The notes beneath the pieces were generated by a model. It saw only the letters and a list, made by a program, of their open reading frames with translations, made no database searches and was not told the origin of the DNA. From NCBI GenBank assembly GCA_035528395.1, contig DATKYR010000176.1, positions 32,752-96,751 of the forward strand: 64,000 bases of DNA, given 5' to 3'. The position numbers and the translations under genes were made by a program. This stretch comes from NIOZ-UU13 sp035528395 (GTDB lineage Bacteria > Planctomycetota > Phycisphaerae > Sedimentisphaerales > Anaerobacaceae). Positions 44,889 to 54,646 of this stretch are shown piece after piece. Within the stretch, counting starts at the first letter, position 1; each line of letters begins with the position of its first letter.

Positions 44889-46331
44889 TTACTCGGGTAT
44901 TGGAGTCGGTACGCAGCCCGGCATTATCGTCAGACGTTTCGCGGTCCATCCCCAGGGCACGCAGACTACCGGTTCCTGACCTTCGTCCGGGAAGCCATCC
45001 TGGTCGGCATCCTGTGCCGCCATATAGTAGGCCCCCGCGCCCTGGCCCTGAGCCAGATCCGTGCCCACGAGTTCGAAGGTGCCGGTTACGATCCCGATGC
45101 CGACGATTTCCTCCAGGCTGGGCCCGCTGGTCTTCGTGAAATACTGGAGGAATGTCGCCTCGTATTTGTTCAGTCCAATCTTCACCATCAGCCCGCCGCC
45201 ATACTTGATCTTTTCTGAATCCGGGTAAACGTCAATCAGCACGGGATAGGTATTGAACTGCTCAAATTCTCCCGTGAACCGTGTCTTCGCGTCGTCCTGC
45301 GCCATCCAGGTACTCTTGATGATCATGTTACCCAATGGGGTCGGTACGGTCGAAATCCAGACTCCTTCGGGGGACCATTCCTCTGCTGTGAGTTGTTGCA
45401 TCATGCCCAGCATGTCGTAACTGACCCAGCTTTCCACGAACTGGCCGTCGGCGAAACGATGGATGCTGATCCCCGTGATCGCTATTTGCCTTCCTGTCGG
45501 GGGGATGCCCATAAACTCACCTGTGTGTGTGCCCGTCCATGTCCAGTGGACTGCCACTGTGTCCCCTTCGGCAATCATATTCGCAGTGATAAGACTATCT
45601 GAAAAATAGGGATCAAGCATCATACCAGTCCATTGTTTGAAGCCATCGGGGCCCTTCACTTCCATGGGCCAGGCGGGATCGTGCATGACGTAGTCGGCGG
45701 CGAAAAGCTCGTCGACGACGGCCATATTCTGCTGGTTCATGACTTCATCAATCATACGCTGGACGATGGCCTTGTTCGTCTCCGGGTCACCTGGATCTCC
45801 GGTTACTTCCAACGGCGCGCCCCACGTGTAATCTTCGCGCGTCGGTGGCATCACGCCGAGCTGCTCCATCAGGGCCAGCGTGTCATGAATCCACCAGGCT
45901 TCCACTATCTTGCCGCCAGCCAAACGATGGATGTTCATCCCCGTCAGTGTCATTTGCTTCCCTGTTGGGGGGATGCCCATAAGCTCTCCCTGGTGTGTGC
46001 CGGTAACTGTCCAGCGGGCCGCGACCTTGTCCCCTTCAGCAACCATGTAATGAACCTCGACATGGAAGTCCGGGAAGGTAGTGCGGTTCTCAACGACCCA
46101 TCCTTTGTAGCTATCGAGATCGGTGACGTTGGGGTGGCTGGGATTGTGGTTGACGAAGTCGGTGGCGAAGATCTCATCTGCTACGGCCAGGTCTCCCTGG
46201 TTAAAGATCTCAAGGAGACGGAGGACGAGGGCCTTGTTTGCCTCTGTGTCGGCGGTGGCTGTTTGAAAAAAACCGCCTAAAGCAACTAAAATAATACAAG
46301 CTATTGAAATGTTCCTGATTTGTGAATACAT
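44889..46331 (-). CDS. Secreted protein with two tandem SnoaL-like domains
   Basis: A 480-residue protein from ATG 46331, supported by GGAGG 7 nt upstream and a signal peptide (MYSQIRNISIACIILVALGG, cut near ATADTEA). Two SnoaL/ester-cyclase domains follow, each with the pattern VVDELFAADYVMHDP or ADEIFATDFVNHNP, then EGDKVAARWTVTGTHQGELM and GIPPTGKQMTLTGMNIHR. The last 170 residues (EWSPEGVWISTVPTPLGNMI onwards) are not recognised and include a DADQDGFPDEG calcium-loop-like stretch. SnoaL folds often bind small hydrophobic ligands. Secreted, duplicated versions are unusual. Substrate unknown. Confidence 0.78.
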   Translation of the reverse strand: MYSQIRNISIACIILVALGGFFQTATADTEANKALVLRLLEIFNQGDLAVADEIFATDFVNHNPSHPNVTDLDSYKGWVVENRTTFPDFHVEVHYMVAEGDKVAARWTVTGTHQGELMGIPPTGKQMTLTGMNIHRLAGGKIVEAWWIHDTLALMEQLGVMPPTREDYTWGAPLEVTGDPGDPETNKAIVQRMIDEVMNQQNMAVVDELFAADYVMHDPAWPMEVKGPDGFKQWTGMMLDPYFSDSLITANMIAEGDTVAVHWTWTGTHTGEFMGIPPTGRQIAITGISIHRFADGQFVESWVSYDMLGMMQQLTAEEWSPEGVWISTVPTPLGNMIIKSTWMAQDDAKTRFTGEFEQFNTYPVLIDVYPDSEKIKYGGGLMVKIGLNKYEATFLQYFTKTSGPSLEEIVGIGIVTGTFELVGTDLAQGQGAGAYYMAAQDADQDGFPDEGQEPVVCVPWGWTAKRLTIMPGCVPTPIPE

Positions 46332-46665
46332 TGTTAACCTCCTAAAAGATTGTCTGACGTACTCTCTACTTCTAATTGTCCTTATGAACGAATCCAAGAC
46401 GTCGTGCGTTATCTCATTTCACACCTTCCTTTCTGCTCTAACCTTCGCATCTTTGATTGGGCTTTTCATTTCTCTGTTTTCCAACGAATTCTTATCGTTT
46501 CCACATACTTCTTCAGAAAAGTTTCAAAATCTTGCGCAAAATCTTCAAATTTTCCTGTAGCGCATCTAAATCCGGACTGAGCCGGGGCCGAGTGTGGTAG
46601 AAACCACTACTGGTACTTCGTGTGTCATATACTGGGCCGCGGACTTTTGACCCCGTGATAAGCTC
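46332..46665. other. Divergent spacer before the ECF-kinase promoter
   Basis: The left part (46332-46560) is the upstream region of the SnoaL gene. I see no firm promoter there. The right part has short inverted stretches but no gene. Confidence 0.35.
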
Positions 46666-46694
46666 TTGACAATAATATGATTATTACATATAAT
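46666..46694 (+). promoter_or_regulatory. Consensus sigma-70 promoter before the ECF-kinase pair
   Basis: TTGACA (46666-46671), a 17-nt spacer and TATAAT (46689-46694) match the consensus exactly. The predicted start near 46701 leaves a leader of about 107 nt to ATG 46808. Confidence 0.88.
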
Positions 46695-46807
46695 GAGGGC
46701 ACCGTTTTTGGGAAACACCTGTTCAAAGCGTTCGTCTGAGCCGATGACTACGGGATTCTTTGGCTTACTTGGGACGTGCAGGGACTCAAACAGCGGAGGA
46801 ACTGCTA

Positions 46808-47584
46808 ATGGGATGTGATGACTACACGGACATTGGAGGCACGGGAGAGGTATTTTTGACCACGCATTGGTCCCTTATTCAGGGCGTGGGTGCAAGCAGC
46901 GAGGATGAAAGCCGAGCCTTGATTGGCTTGCTCATGAATCGTTATTGGAAGCCCATCTACTGCTATTTACGACGTAAGGGCTACAACAACGAACAGGCCA
47001 AGGATCTGACACAAGGATTCTTCCATGAAGTCGTACTCGAACGGCATCTGATTGAAAACGCCGATGCTGCCAAGGGACGATTCCGTTCATTTCTACTGAT
47101 GGCTCTCGACAGATATCTCGTCAACGTACAACAAATGGAGACGGCTCGGAAGCGCATGCCAAAAGGGAGGCTCGTTTCACTGGACATGGTCGAACCCCCT
47201 GAACTCCCGCAGAGTCTCATGACATCAGCTCCGGAAGATACGTTCCGTTACGCCTGGATATCGGGCTTGCTGGAGCGCGTTTTGGAGCAGGTGGAGGCCA
47301 AATGCTATGAGGATGGCAAGACCGTCCATTGGTGTATCTTCCGGGACCGCCTGCTCCGGCCCATTATTGAAAGAATCGCCCCTGTTTCGATCAAGGATAT
47401 CTGTGCTAAGTACGATATCGACGATAGCGCGAAGGTGTCTAACATGATCGTGACTGTCAAGCGACGATTCCAGGCCACCTTAAAGCAGCAACTCCGGAAC
47501 TCCGTCATCTCAGATGAGCACGTGGAGGGTGAAGTTAAAGAAATTCAAAGATTCTTCCCAAAAATCGCGCAAGAATGGAAATAA
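46808..47584 (+). CDS. ECF-type RNA polymerase sigma factor of the kinase-linked planctomycete kind
   Basis: A 258-residue protein from ATG 46808 with GGAGG about 9 nt upstream. Region 2 is recognisable (LMNRYWKPIYCYLRRKGYNN, EQAKDLTQGFFHEVV, FRSFLLMALDRYLVN). The C-terminal part (IKDICAKYDIDDSAKVSNMI, VTVKRRFQATLKQQLR) corresponds to a divergent region 4. The region between is longer than in ordinary ECFs. Such sigma factors are often encoded beside Ser/Thr kinases in planctomycetes, and here a kinase follows by 69 nt on the same strand. Activation by phosphorylation is plausible but unproven. Confidence 0.85.
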   Translation: MGCDDYTDIGGTGEVFLTTHWSLIQGVGASSEDESRALIGLLMNRYWKPIYCYLRRKGYNNEQAKDLTQGFFHEVVLERHLIENADAAKGRFRSFLLMALDRYLVNVQQMETARKRMPKGRLVSLDMVEPPELPQSLMTSAPEDTFRYAWISGLLERVLEQVEAKCYEDGKTVHWCIFRDRLLRPIIERIAPVSIKDICAKYDIDDSAKVSNMIVTVKRRFQATLKQQLRNSVISDEHVEGEVKEIQRFFPKIAQEWK

Positions 47585-47653
47585 TTTCTGAATATTATAT
47601 TGGTAGGTCGGTGTTTTAGACCTACTGTGAATATATATCGTGGTCATAAGAAT

Positions 47654-50600
47654 ATGAGCAATGAACCAAAGAAAAGCTTGTTCGGCTTGGAGCCAGACCA
47701 ACTTAACCGTCTTTTCTCATTGGGCATAGGTTGTGGTGAAAGTGCAGAGCTTGAAGACGAAGAGGCAGGGCCACCACAGCCTGCCGACTCAAGTGGGCTG
47801 TCTGACTCATCAGGCTTCACGGCTTCTCTTCAGTCTTCCGTTAAACATATTGGGCAGTGGATTGGCCCGTACAAGCTCGTTCGCATACTCGGTGAAGGGG
47901 GTATGGGGTTGGTGTATCTGGCCCAACAGGAGCAGCCCATCAAACGCCAGTTAGCCTTGAAAATTATCAAGCCCGGCATGGATTCAAAGCGTGTTCTCGG
48001 CCGGTTCGAGGCAGAACGTCAGGCCTTGGCCCTGCTCGACCATCCGAATATCGCTCACGTGCACCAAGCCGGGACGACGGAGGCCGGCCGACCTTATTTT
48101 GTCATGGAGTACGTCAAGGGCTTGCCCATTACTGAGTTTTGTGACCGTCAGAAGCTCACAATCGAAGACCGCCTTGGTCTGTTTCTCCAAGTTTGCCAGG
48201 CCGCGCAGCACGCCCACCAGAAGGGGATAATTCACCGGGATATAAAACCATCCAATATCCTGGTCTCCGAGGAGCAGGATAAGGCCATTCCGAAGATCAT
48301 TGACTTCGGCGTTGCCAAGGCTATCAACCAGCCGCTGAACGAGCGGACCTTCTACACCGAGCAGGGCCAACTCTTGGGGACACCAGAGTACATGAGTCCG
48401 GAGCAGGCTGACCTCCGCAGCCAGGATATCGACATACGCACGGATATCTATTCTCTGGGCGTACTCCTGTACGAGCTGCTTACCGGCGCGTTGCCCTTTG
48501 ATCGCGAAACCTTCCGTGAGGGGGGAATCGACCACATCCGCAAAGTGATCTGCAAGCAGGACCCCGCAACACCCAGCACAAGACTGAGCAAAATATCAGC
48601 GGCCGAATCGACGGACTCGGCTCGGCGCCGCCGGACTGATACACGCACGCTGCGCCGTAAGCTCCACGGTGACCTGGATTGGATCGCCCTCAAGGCACTG
48701 GAGAAGGACCCCGCGCGACGTTACTCCACAGTTGAGGCCTTTGCCGAGGATCTTCGACGGCACCTCAATCACCGACCAGTTTCCGCCGTACCCCCCGGCC
48801 TGCTCTACCAATCCCGGAAGTTCGTACGCCGGCACCGCTGGCAGGTCGTGGCCGCGGCCATGGTCATGGTCGTATGCCTTGCGGTAGGCATCGCAGCAGT
48901 CATGTCCGTCAGGGTGAGCAAAGAGCGCGCCCATGCGGAGGCACTGGAACACAGACAGCTCCTGAATCAGGCGCAGGAGTTGTTCGGCACCAGGAAGTAC
49001 CGGGATGCACTGGCGACAGTCAGTAAACTCTTACAAAGCCAGTATGTCGGCCGCTCGGCAAATCTTCTCCATGCACAGCTTCTGCTGGAGGAGCAGGGGG
49101 CCGGTGCCGCCGTCCCGGAACTTGAGCGCCTGTTGGGTACTCCCGATGAGGTGGCGGGCCAAGCTCACTTCCTTTTAGCCAACATATACTACGAAGGCGA
49201 TCCGTGTGCCCCCGGCGAGACCTCAGAGTTTCAGCAACGGTGGCAGGAGCACCGAGAGCAGGCCGAGCAGCTTATCGCAGGGACGGCATCGTACTATTTC
49301 CTGCGTGCCAAGGCCGCGTACAGTGTGAAGGAGATGCTTGAAATGCTGGGAAAGGCGCTGGAGCGGGACAAACAACACTATGACTCTCTCCGCGAGCGAG
49401 TCCAGATCTACTATAGCCAGCACGACTACGAGAAGATGATCAGAGACACGGCCCGGATGATCGGTATCCGACCGGATAAGCCTCAGGGTTATGCGCTCAG
49501 CGCCCTGGCGCTGCAGGAGCTGGGACGACTTGATGAGGCCCTGCAGGATCACAATGAAGCCATACAACTGGCACCGGAGGATCCTTACCTCTATGATGGC
49601 CGCCGCGAGACCTATACGCGTTTGGGTCAGTACGAGCTGGCGCTGGGTGACGCCCAGACTTGTGCCGAGTTGCGACCGCAAGACATCTCCTACCGGCACA
49701 AGCTCTTTGCGGCTTACACGGCGCTGGGACGTTACGACGAGGCCCAGCGCGAGTACGAACACTTCCTGAGCTACCCATTCCTGCAGGAGAACCGCCTCGG
49801 GAGCAATCCTATATACTTGCGGGGTGTCTTTTACTTGTACTCGGGCAAGCTGGTCGCCGAGTCTGTGGCGGCAAACCGGTTGTGGCACGGCCCGCGCGAA
49901 CCTCCGCGTCGAGCGCCGTACGCCTTGATGTATGAGGTCGATGCGTTCTATCGGAGCCTACGTGCCCGGGCCAAACGCCTTGTCCCCAAGGGATTCCACC
50001 CAACCTGGTCGCCTGATGGGACCCGCCTGGCCTACAGCCACGGCCTGCTCACCGCCAGCGGCGTGGCCGTGCTCGACTTAGAGAGCGGACACATCGAACT
50101 CTTAACAACCTCCGGTAGGAACCCGGAATGGTCTCCGGACGGTCGCTATATCGCCTTTCAGAGAATCCGCCGGATTTGGTCCGCAGGTAGCCTGGCCACC
50201 CTCAGCATTCGTACGTGGCCAAACTATGGCCGACAGCCCACGCACCCCAGGGAGGTCTGGGTCGTGGATATGGTGACTCATGAGATCCGGCGTCTTTGTG
50301 AGGGCACTTGCCCACGATGGGGCCGTCGCTCCGGGTGTCTGTACTACACCTCACGGCAGAACAACACGCTATACTCTCTATCCCTTGCGGACAGAGATGC
50401 CAGACCGGTAGAGGTCCTGTCCCCCTGTGGTCCTTCACCGGTGATCTCACCGGATGAGAGGTACGTTGCTGATCATACATACCGGGAACTCAGAATCATC
50501 GACGTAGCCTCCCAAGAGGTCGTCGCCACGTGGATCGCTCCTCCATCGCCGCAGGGCGGCTTGAAGGTTTCCTGGTCTCCTGACAACCGCGAACTGAGCA

Positions 50601-51334
50601 TCGGTGGATGGGATTCAAGTGAGATTGGGCTCTGGATCTACGACGTAGAGACCGGAGAGGCCTCGCAGGTACTGAACAGATGGTGGAGGACGTCGCCCTG
50701 GGCACCGGATAGCAGGAGGATGGCCCTGACGCTGGGAATACTCATGGAAATCTGGTTAGTGGATCTCGAGCCAGGCGTCCCGACGGTGGCGTCCTTTGAC
50801 CGTGCGCAGACCAGGGAAGAGCACTGCCTTGATTTAATGGAACAACTTAACCACTGGATCGCCATGGAGCCTGCCTTTGTACACGCGCATTATCTAAGGG
50901 CGGATTGTGCCCTCTGGATGGACCATCCAAAGGCCGCTGAGTATTTGCAGCAGTTCGAGCAGGCCCTGCCCCCGTACAACGCGGCCGACTGTGCGCATGA
51001 GGCGCAATGGATGCTGGACGCCACGCCGGAGCTGCGAGACAAACTCCTGCCCTTGGCCCTGCTACTGGCCCGCAAGGCGGTCGAGAAGGAACCGGAGAAC
51101 GCGGACTTCCTTAGGACTCTGGGCGAAGCGCTCTGTCATACCGAAGACCGAGAGCATGCCGAGGCGGCTCTTCTAAGAGCATTTGACTTGAGCATCGCCG
51201 CCTCAGATCCGCACGATCCCAAAACCGCCGAGATCATGCAGTTGCTGATCCAGTTGTACGAATCCTGGGACAAGGCAGAAAAGGCCGAAGAGTGGCGGGC
51301 AAAACTACCGCAAACGAAGACTGTAGAGCAGTGA
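47654..51334 (+). CDS. Membrane Ser/Thr protein kinase with TPR and PD40 propeller
   Basis: A 1226-residue protein from ATG 47654. The kinase domain spans about residues 70-370: glycine loop GEGGMGLVYLA, catalytic Lys103 (ALKIIK), HRDIKPSN (Asp196), DFG 217-219 and GTPEYMSPEQ. A single membrane helix follows near 397-418 (VVAAAMVMVVCLAVGIAAVM). Beyond it are TPR-like helices (DEALQDHNEAIQLAPEDPYL and others), five PD40-like propeller strands (PTWSPDGTRLAYSH, PEWSPDGRYIAFQ, SWSPDNRELSI and others) and more helical repeats at the end. The kinase is cytosolic and the sensor part probably faces the other side of the membrane. It is probably co-transcribed with the sigma factor. No ribosome-binding site is obvious. 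Confidence 0.92.
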   Translation: MSNEPKKSLFGLEPDQLNRLFSLGIGCGESAELEDEEAGPPQPADSSGLSDSSGFTASLQSSVKHIGQWIGPYKLVRILGEGGMGLVYLAQQEQPIKRQLALKIIKPGMDSKRVLGRFEAERQALALLDHPNIAHVHQAGTTEAGRPYFVMEYVKGLPITEFCDRQKLTIEDRLGLFLQVCQAAQHAHQKGIIHRDIKPSNILVSEEQDKAIPKIIDFGVAKAINQPLNERTFYTEQGQLLGTPEYMSPEQADLRSQDIDIRTDIYSLGVLLYELLTGALPFDRETFREGGIDHIRKVICKQDPATPSTRLSKISAAESTDSARRRRTDTRTLRRKLHGDLDWIALKALEKDPARRYSTVEAFAEDLRRHLNHRPVSAVPPGLLYQSRKFVRRHRWQVVAAAMVMVVCLAVGIAAVMSVRVSKERAHAEALEHRQLLNQAQELFGTRKYRDALATVSKLLQSQYVGRSANLLHAQLLLEEQGAGAAVPELERLLGTPDEVAGQAHFLLANIYYEGDPCAPGETSEFQQRWQEHREQAEQLIAGTASYYFLRAKAAYSVKEMLEMLGKALERDKQHYDSLRERVQIYYSQHDYEKMIRDTARMIGIRPDKPQGYALSALALQELGRLDEALQDHNEAIQLAPEDPYLYDGRRETYTRLGQYELALGDAQTCAELRPQDISYRHKLFAAYTALGRYDEAQREYEHFLSYPFLQENRLGSNPIYLRGVFYLYSGKLVAESVAANRLWHGPREPPRRAPYALMYEVDAFYRSLRARAKRLVPKGFHPTWSPDGTRLAYSHGLLTASGVAVLDLESGHIELLTTSGRNPEWSPDGRYIAFQRIRRIWSAGSLATLSIRTWPNYGRQPTHPREVWVVDMVTHEIRRLCEGTCPRWGRRSGCLYYTSRQNNTLYSLSLADRDARPVEVLSPCGPSPVISPDERYVADHTYRELRIIDVASQEVVATWIAPPSPQGGLKVSWSPDNRELSIGGWDSSEIGLWIYDVETGEASQVLNRWWRTSPWAPDSRRMALTLGILMEIWLVDLEPGVPTVASFDRAQTREEHCLDLMEQLNHWIAMEPAFVHAHYLRADCALWMDHPKAAEYLQQFEQALPPYNAADCAHEAQWMLDATPELRDKLLPLALLLARKAVEKEPENADFLRTLGEALCHTEDREHAEAALLRAFDLSIAASDPHDPKTAEIMQLLIQLYESWDKAEKAEEWRAKLPQTKTVEQ

Positions 51335-51338
51335 AAAA

Positions 51339-51515
51339 TCACCTCTTTCAAGAGCCGAAAAACACCACAATTTCCAAGTGACATTATGTATCCAAAATGT
51401 CTCCACAAATGCCAAATTTACCGATCGATGTAAGCACCAAATCCCAAATATTTGCATAACAAACGAAGATTTTTTTATTCTTATCGGATTAAGTAAACGG
51501 ATGAAAGAAATGTAT
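51339..51515 (+). repeat. Repeat family copy 1 (downstream of kinase gene)
   Basis: It begins TCACCTCTTTCAAGAGCCG, five nt after the kinase stop, continues with AAATGTCTCCACA and a T-rich tract, and ends with ATCGGATTAAGTAAACGG and GAAATGTATC. The order of these blocks matches copies at 54133, 56730 and 63798, with many substitutions in between. Together with the hairpin after it, this fills the 309-nt gap. Confidence 0.75.
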
Positions 51516-51555
51516 CATAATATCATCCCTAATGATGGTGTTTTTGAAAAATCAA

Positions 51556-51589
51556 TGGGCCTATACCGAATCAAATCGGTATAAGCCCA
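51556..51589 (-). terminator. Terminator of the first modular secreted-protein gene
   Basis: TGGGCCTATACCGA and TCGGTATAAGCCCA form a near-perfect stem with a 6-nt loop, followed on the minus strand by ATTGATTTTTC. It lies 55 nt past the stop at 51644 and is nearly identical to the hairpin at 61066-61099. Confidence 0.8.
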
Positions 51590-51643
51590 GAGTTAATATA
51601 AATCTGTAATATCAACTATACAACCTTAGCCACCGGTTCTGGT

Positions 51644-53635
51644 TTAACGCGCATAAAGACGGACATCGTCGAAGAATACCATACCTGCACCGCCGGCAAC
51701 CGGATTTGTTCTGTTGCCAAAACCAATGGTAATCGAATTGACGTTGGCAAGGTTCACACCCTGGTCTGCAAAGGCCTGAAGGTCGACATTCCATTCGGTC
51801 CAGGAACCTATCAGTGCTGCGTTAGGATTATCATGATTGACTACAGCCCTGCCGTTGAGAGCGACATACATATTCTCAGCAGCGTTAGCCGAATCGCCTC
51901 GGAACCAGATTGTTAGTGTGTTTATACCATTCACTGTCCAGTCACGATTAGAAGTCAATGTTAAGGTCGCTTCAGATTTCCCTACTGCGTTGTCGTAATA
52001 TATTGGCATCGACTTATTACCACCGTGAACGATAGTCTCTTCGTAAAATGGAGGATCTAAATGACCAGTAGTAGAACCGTTTATTGCAGGATTATCAAAA
52101 CCGTCTACCCAGGCAAGATATATCCGGTTGCTATCGGGATCACCTTCATCAAGGTCGTTGTAGCTCTCAAAATCATCAAGAATAAGGAAGTTGGCTGTCG
52201 TAAAGCTCCAAAGAGGACCGGTCCACGGACTGTCAGCGTTGGCGTTGTTGGCTTCATCAACACGCCAGTAGTAAGTTGTTGACCACTCAAGCTGTCCGGG
52301 TTCATAGCTTTGTGAACCGAGGTTGCCACTGCCTTTTAATTCCAGAGAGGCTGCATCGGTGCCGAAGTAGATTTCATGTGATGCACCAAAGCCCGGTGTC
52401 CAGGTGAGAACAGGCGTTTGTGTCACATCCACAGCACCATTAGCCGGGTTAAGTGCCGCAACGGCACCTTCGGTTGTAAAGCTCCATACGTCGCCTTTAT
52501 GTGTTTCGAGAACATCAAACTCATCGACGCGCCAGTAGTAAGTTTTGGCCATTTTAAGTGTGCCGGGAGTAAAGTCAGTAGTTCCCTGCGGAAGGCCGCC
52601 TGTTGCACTATCCACTTCAGTAAAACTTTCGCCGAAGTAAACAATGTGCAGTTTCGCACCGAAGCCTGGCGCCCAGCTAAGCTTATCATTCACAGCTACA
52701 GCCTCGGCGCCATCAGCGGGATCGGGAAGGTATGCAGTCTTCGGGGAAATACTAAAGCTCCAGACATCACCCTTCCACGGGCTGTTCGGATCGGTGTCAT
52801 TGACCTCATCGATCCGCCAGTAGTAAGTTTTACCCGGAACAAGACCATCCGGATAAGGAAATCCGGGGAAGCCGACTACTGAAAACGCTGCACTCTGGTT
52901 GCCCACAAATGTGCCTTCGGCGCCTTCGTTCACAGCATCGAAGCTTTCACCGAAGTACACGTCGTGCGTGACCGCGAAACTCCCCGGTCTCCATGAGAGA
53001 TTCGCCCAGGTGGCTTCAACTACAGCTCCGTCTTCCGGATCCGGGTCAAAAGCGGATTCCGGGCCGCCGTCTTCTTCGTCAAACTCTCCCTCATAGAAAC
53101 GGACATGGTCCAGCCATATTGTCGTCTTAGAGTCCACAAACGAAAATAGAAACACCACGGGGGACATCGTGGCATCCGCCTGAAACGTATGGTGGATTCT
53201 TGTCCACTCCGTCGTCACCGGCAGGTCTGTTACTCGAAACAAACGTGTCCACGGGTCTTGATTCTGCAGGGCATCGATAATCAGCGTCCGATCTGCCTCT
53301 GCCTTCGTCCAAAAGTCCACGGTATAGGTTGTATTCGCCTCGACGGCGATACCGGCGTTATTGTCGAGCGTCAAGTTATGGTTCGACGAACCGTCGCCAA
53401 CGTCTGTAATCTCAATCCGTGCTGACGCCTGGCCGACTCTTTTCTCTTCTGTGTCAATCGTCAAGGTTGCCGCTGCCGGCGCACGTATGGCAAGACCCCA
53501 TCCTAACACAGCCTCCTCAAAACCGCCGTCCATTAACAGGTTTTCGACTTCCTGTGAATAGGCAGATGAAGTAAAAATCATGCCTATCACAAGCGTGATG
53601 CTTAGAACGAGTTGGTGTATGCGTGTCTGATTCAT
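51644..53635 (-). CDS. Secreted modular protein: CBM4/9-like domain, three Fn3-like units, binding-like tail
   Basis: A 663-residue protein from ATG 53635, chosen for GGAGG 7 nt upstream and the signal peptide (MNQTRIHQLVLSITLVIGMI, ending TSSAYS). Residues 25-180 look like a CBM_4_9/CenC carbohydrate-binding domain (LLMDGGFEEAVLGW, GQASARIEI, TIWLDHVRFYEGEF). Three Fn3-like units follow, each closing with TYYWRVDE and VWSFTT-like motifs. The last 190 residues (LDDFESYNDLDEGDPDSNRI to FFDDVRLYAR) form a further jelly-roll-like domain. The chassis is shared with the gene at 61148. No catalytic domain is visible. It is probably a surface or polysaccharide-binding protein. Confidence 0.82.
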   Translation of the reverse strand: MNQTRIHQLVLSITLVIGMIFTSSAYSQEVENLLMDGGFEEAVLGWGLAIRAPAAATLTIDTEEKRVGQASARIEITDVGDGSSNHNLTLDNNAGIAVEANTTYTVDFWTKAEADRTLIIDALQNQDPWTRLFRVTDLPVTTEWTRIHHTFQADATMSPVVFLFSFVDSKTTIWLDHVRFYEGEFDEEDGGPESAFDPDPEDGAVVEATWANLSWRPGSFAVTHDVYFGESFDAVNEGAEGTFVGNQSAAFSVVGFPGFPYPDGLVPGKTYYWRIDEVNDTDPNSPWKGDVWSFSISPKTAYLPDPADGAEAVAVNDKLSWAPGFGAKLHIVYFGESFTEVDSATGGLPQGTTDFTPGTLKMAKTYYWRVDEFDVLETHKGDVWSFTTEGAVAALNPANGAVDVTQTPVLTWTPGFGASHEIYFGTDAASLELKGSGNLGSQSYEPGQLEWSTTYYWRVDEANNANADSPWTGPLWSFTTANFLILDDFESYNDLDEGDPDSNRIYLAWVDGFDNPAINGSTTGHLDPPFYEETIVHGGNKSMPIYYDNAVGKSEATLTLTSNRDWTVNGINTLTIWFRGDSANAAENMYVALNGRAVVNHDNPNAALIGSWTEWNVDLQAFADQGVNLANVNSITIGFGNRTNPVAGGAGMVFFDDVRLYAR

Positions 53636-53905
53636 CTTGTTTCCTCCTGATTTTAATTGTAAGATGACAGGAAATTTCGCTCCGGCCACACATTCAAAAA
53701 TACTCTTTTCCACAGAAGTGGGATATGGATTTATAGTTGAAATGTTAACAATTCCTTTCACAAAGCACACAATTGCCTTTACGACTAATCCTGTACTTTA
53801 CAGAATAATTCCTCCTCTATTCAGAAATTGAAAGAATTGCACCTGCTGAATGAACTCAAAACCATAGACGCCCGACTCTGCAGGCACAGGATTCACTAAA
53901 ATTGT
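53636..53905. other. Upstream region of the first modular gene
   Basis: This region shares short blocks with 63296-63570, such as GGCCACACA and ATTCCTCCTCTATT versus ACTCCTCCTCTATA, which suggests a common ancestral upstream region. No gene is seen. Confidence 0.45.
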
Positions 53906-54133
53906 TTATACCAAATCATGTACTTTCCCGTCAAGGAAAATCCCTTGATAATACTGGTAAGGACGCTTCTTGGGATTCTTATAGCACACCATATATTTGT
54001 CATGAGAGTGCCAGATCGTTAGAAGCTTTTGGAACAGCTCCACCAGCAAATCATAGTGGATGGGCCGCGCCCTAAGCACTCCCAAAACAACCCCATTTTC
54101 CTGAGCTGCAAAATACCAGAATTCTTCGGAATG
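53906..54133 (-). pseudogene. Frameshifted copy of a 76-codon reading frame linked to the repeat family
   Basis: The minus-strand translation matches the frame at 63572-63802 over about 65 residues (AQENGVVLGVLRARPIHYDL, YYQGIFLDGKVHDLV). A one-base difference near 54108 puts the first ten codons out of frame. The common 5' end begins at the GTGAC that is part of the adjoining repeat. I do not recognise the protein family. It may be a remnant of a mobile-element gene. Confidence 0.55.
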
Positions 54134-54325
54134 TCACCTCTTTCAAGAGCAGGAAAACACCCTGATTTTCAGGTGACTTTATGTCATCAAAATGTCTCCA
54201 CGCATGTCAATTTTTCGTATATCAAGTCCGAATAAATGTCAATTTTTTGCGAAAATATGAATATTTCTTGAGAATTTTTTATTTCTATCGGATTAAGTAT
54301 CCGGAGGAAATGAAATCTATTGCTT
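54133..54325 (+). repeat. Repeat family copy 2
   Basis: It begins GTCACCTCTTTCAAGAGC, and AGGTGAC near 54171-54177 pairs with its first seven bases. ATATCAAGTCCGAATAAATG, a T-tract, ATCGGATTAAGTATCCGGA and GAAATGAAATC follow. Together with 53906-54133 it forms a composite element of about 420 bp. Confidence 0.8.
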
Positions 54326-54555
54326 ACATAACTCTTTTATATATGGTTTTATATTTCACTTAGCTTAAAAATCTCGGCTGATATCTCCATTTTGTCACTA
54401 TTTTGCACAAAATCCTGCATTCTTTTTCACTTGATTTAGACACTTAAAATCACGATAGATTGAGTTATGAATAAGGTATGGATAGAAACACCAACTAAAC
54501 TCCGCTAAACTTTAGCTAAACCACGGTCTAAAGCCTGCATCTCTATGCCAAAAGC
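54326..54555. other. AT-rich spacer between repeat copy 2 and the anti-sigma terminator
   Basis: No gene, tRNA or strong hairpin is visible. AAACTCCGCTAAACTTTAGCTAAACC near 54495 holds short internal repeats only. Confidence 0.35.
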
Positions 54556-54588
54556 GCAAAAAAAAGGCCGAGCAAAGTTGGCTCGGCC
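54556..54588 (-). terminator. Terminator of the ECF/anti-sigma operon
   Basis: AGGCCGAGC (54564-54572) and GCTCGGCCT (54580-54588) form a strong stem. On the minus strand it is followed by eight T (54563-54556). It lies 59 nt past the stop at 54647. Confidence 0.92.
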
Positions 54589-54646
54589 TCTATATATCAC
54601 TGTGAGTGCGAATAGCTTATAATAACACTTTTTGAACAATAAATCA

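Noticed and set aside
45633..46280. A 215-codon plus-strand open frame
   Set aside because: It is antisense to the two SnoaL domains, which are clear on the minus strand.
49223..49888. A 221-codon minus-strand open frame inside the kinase gene
   Set aside because: The plus strand encodes the TPR/PD40 part of the kinase; the antisense frame reflects GC-rich codon use.
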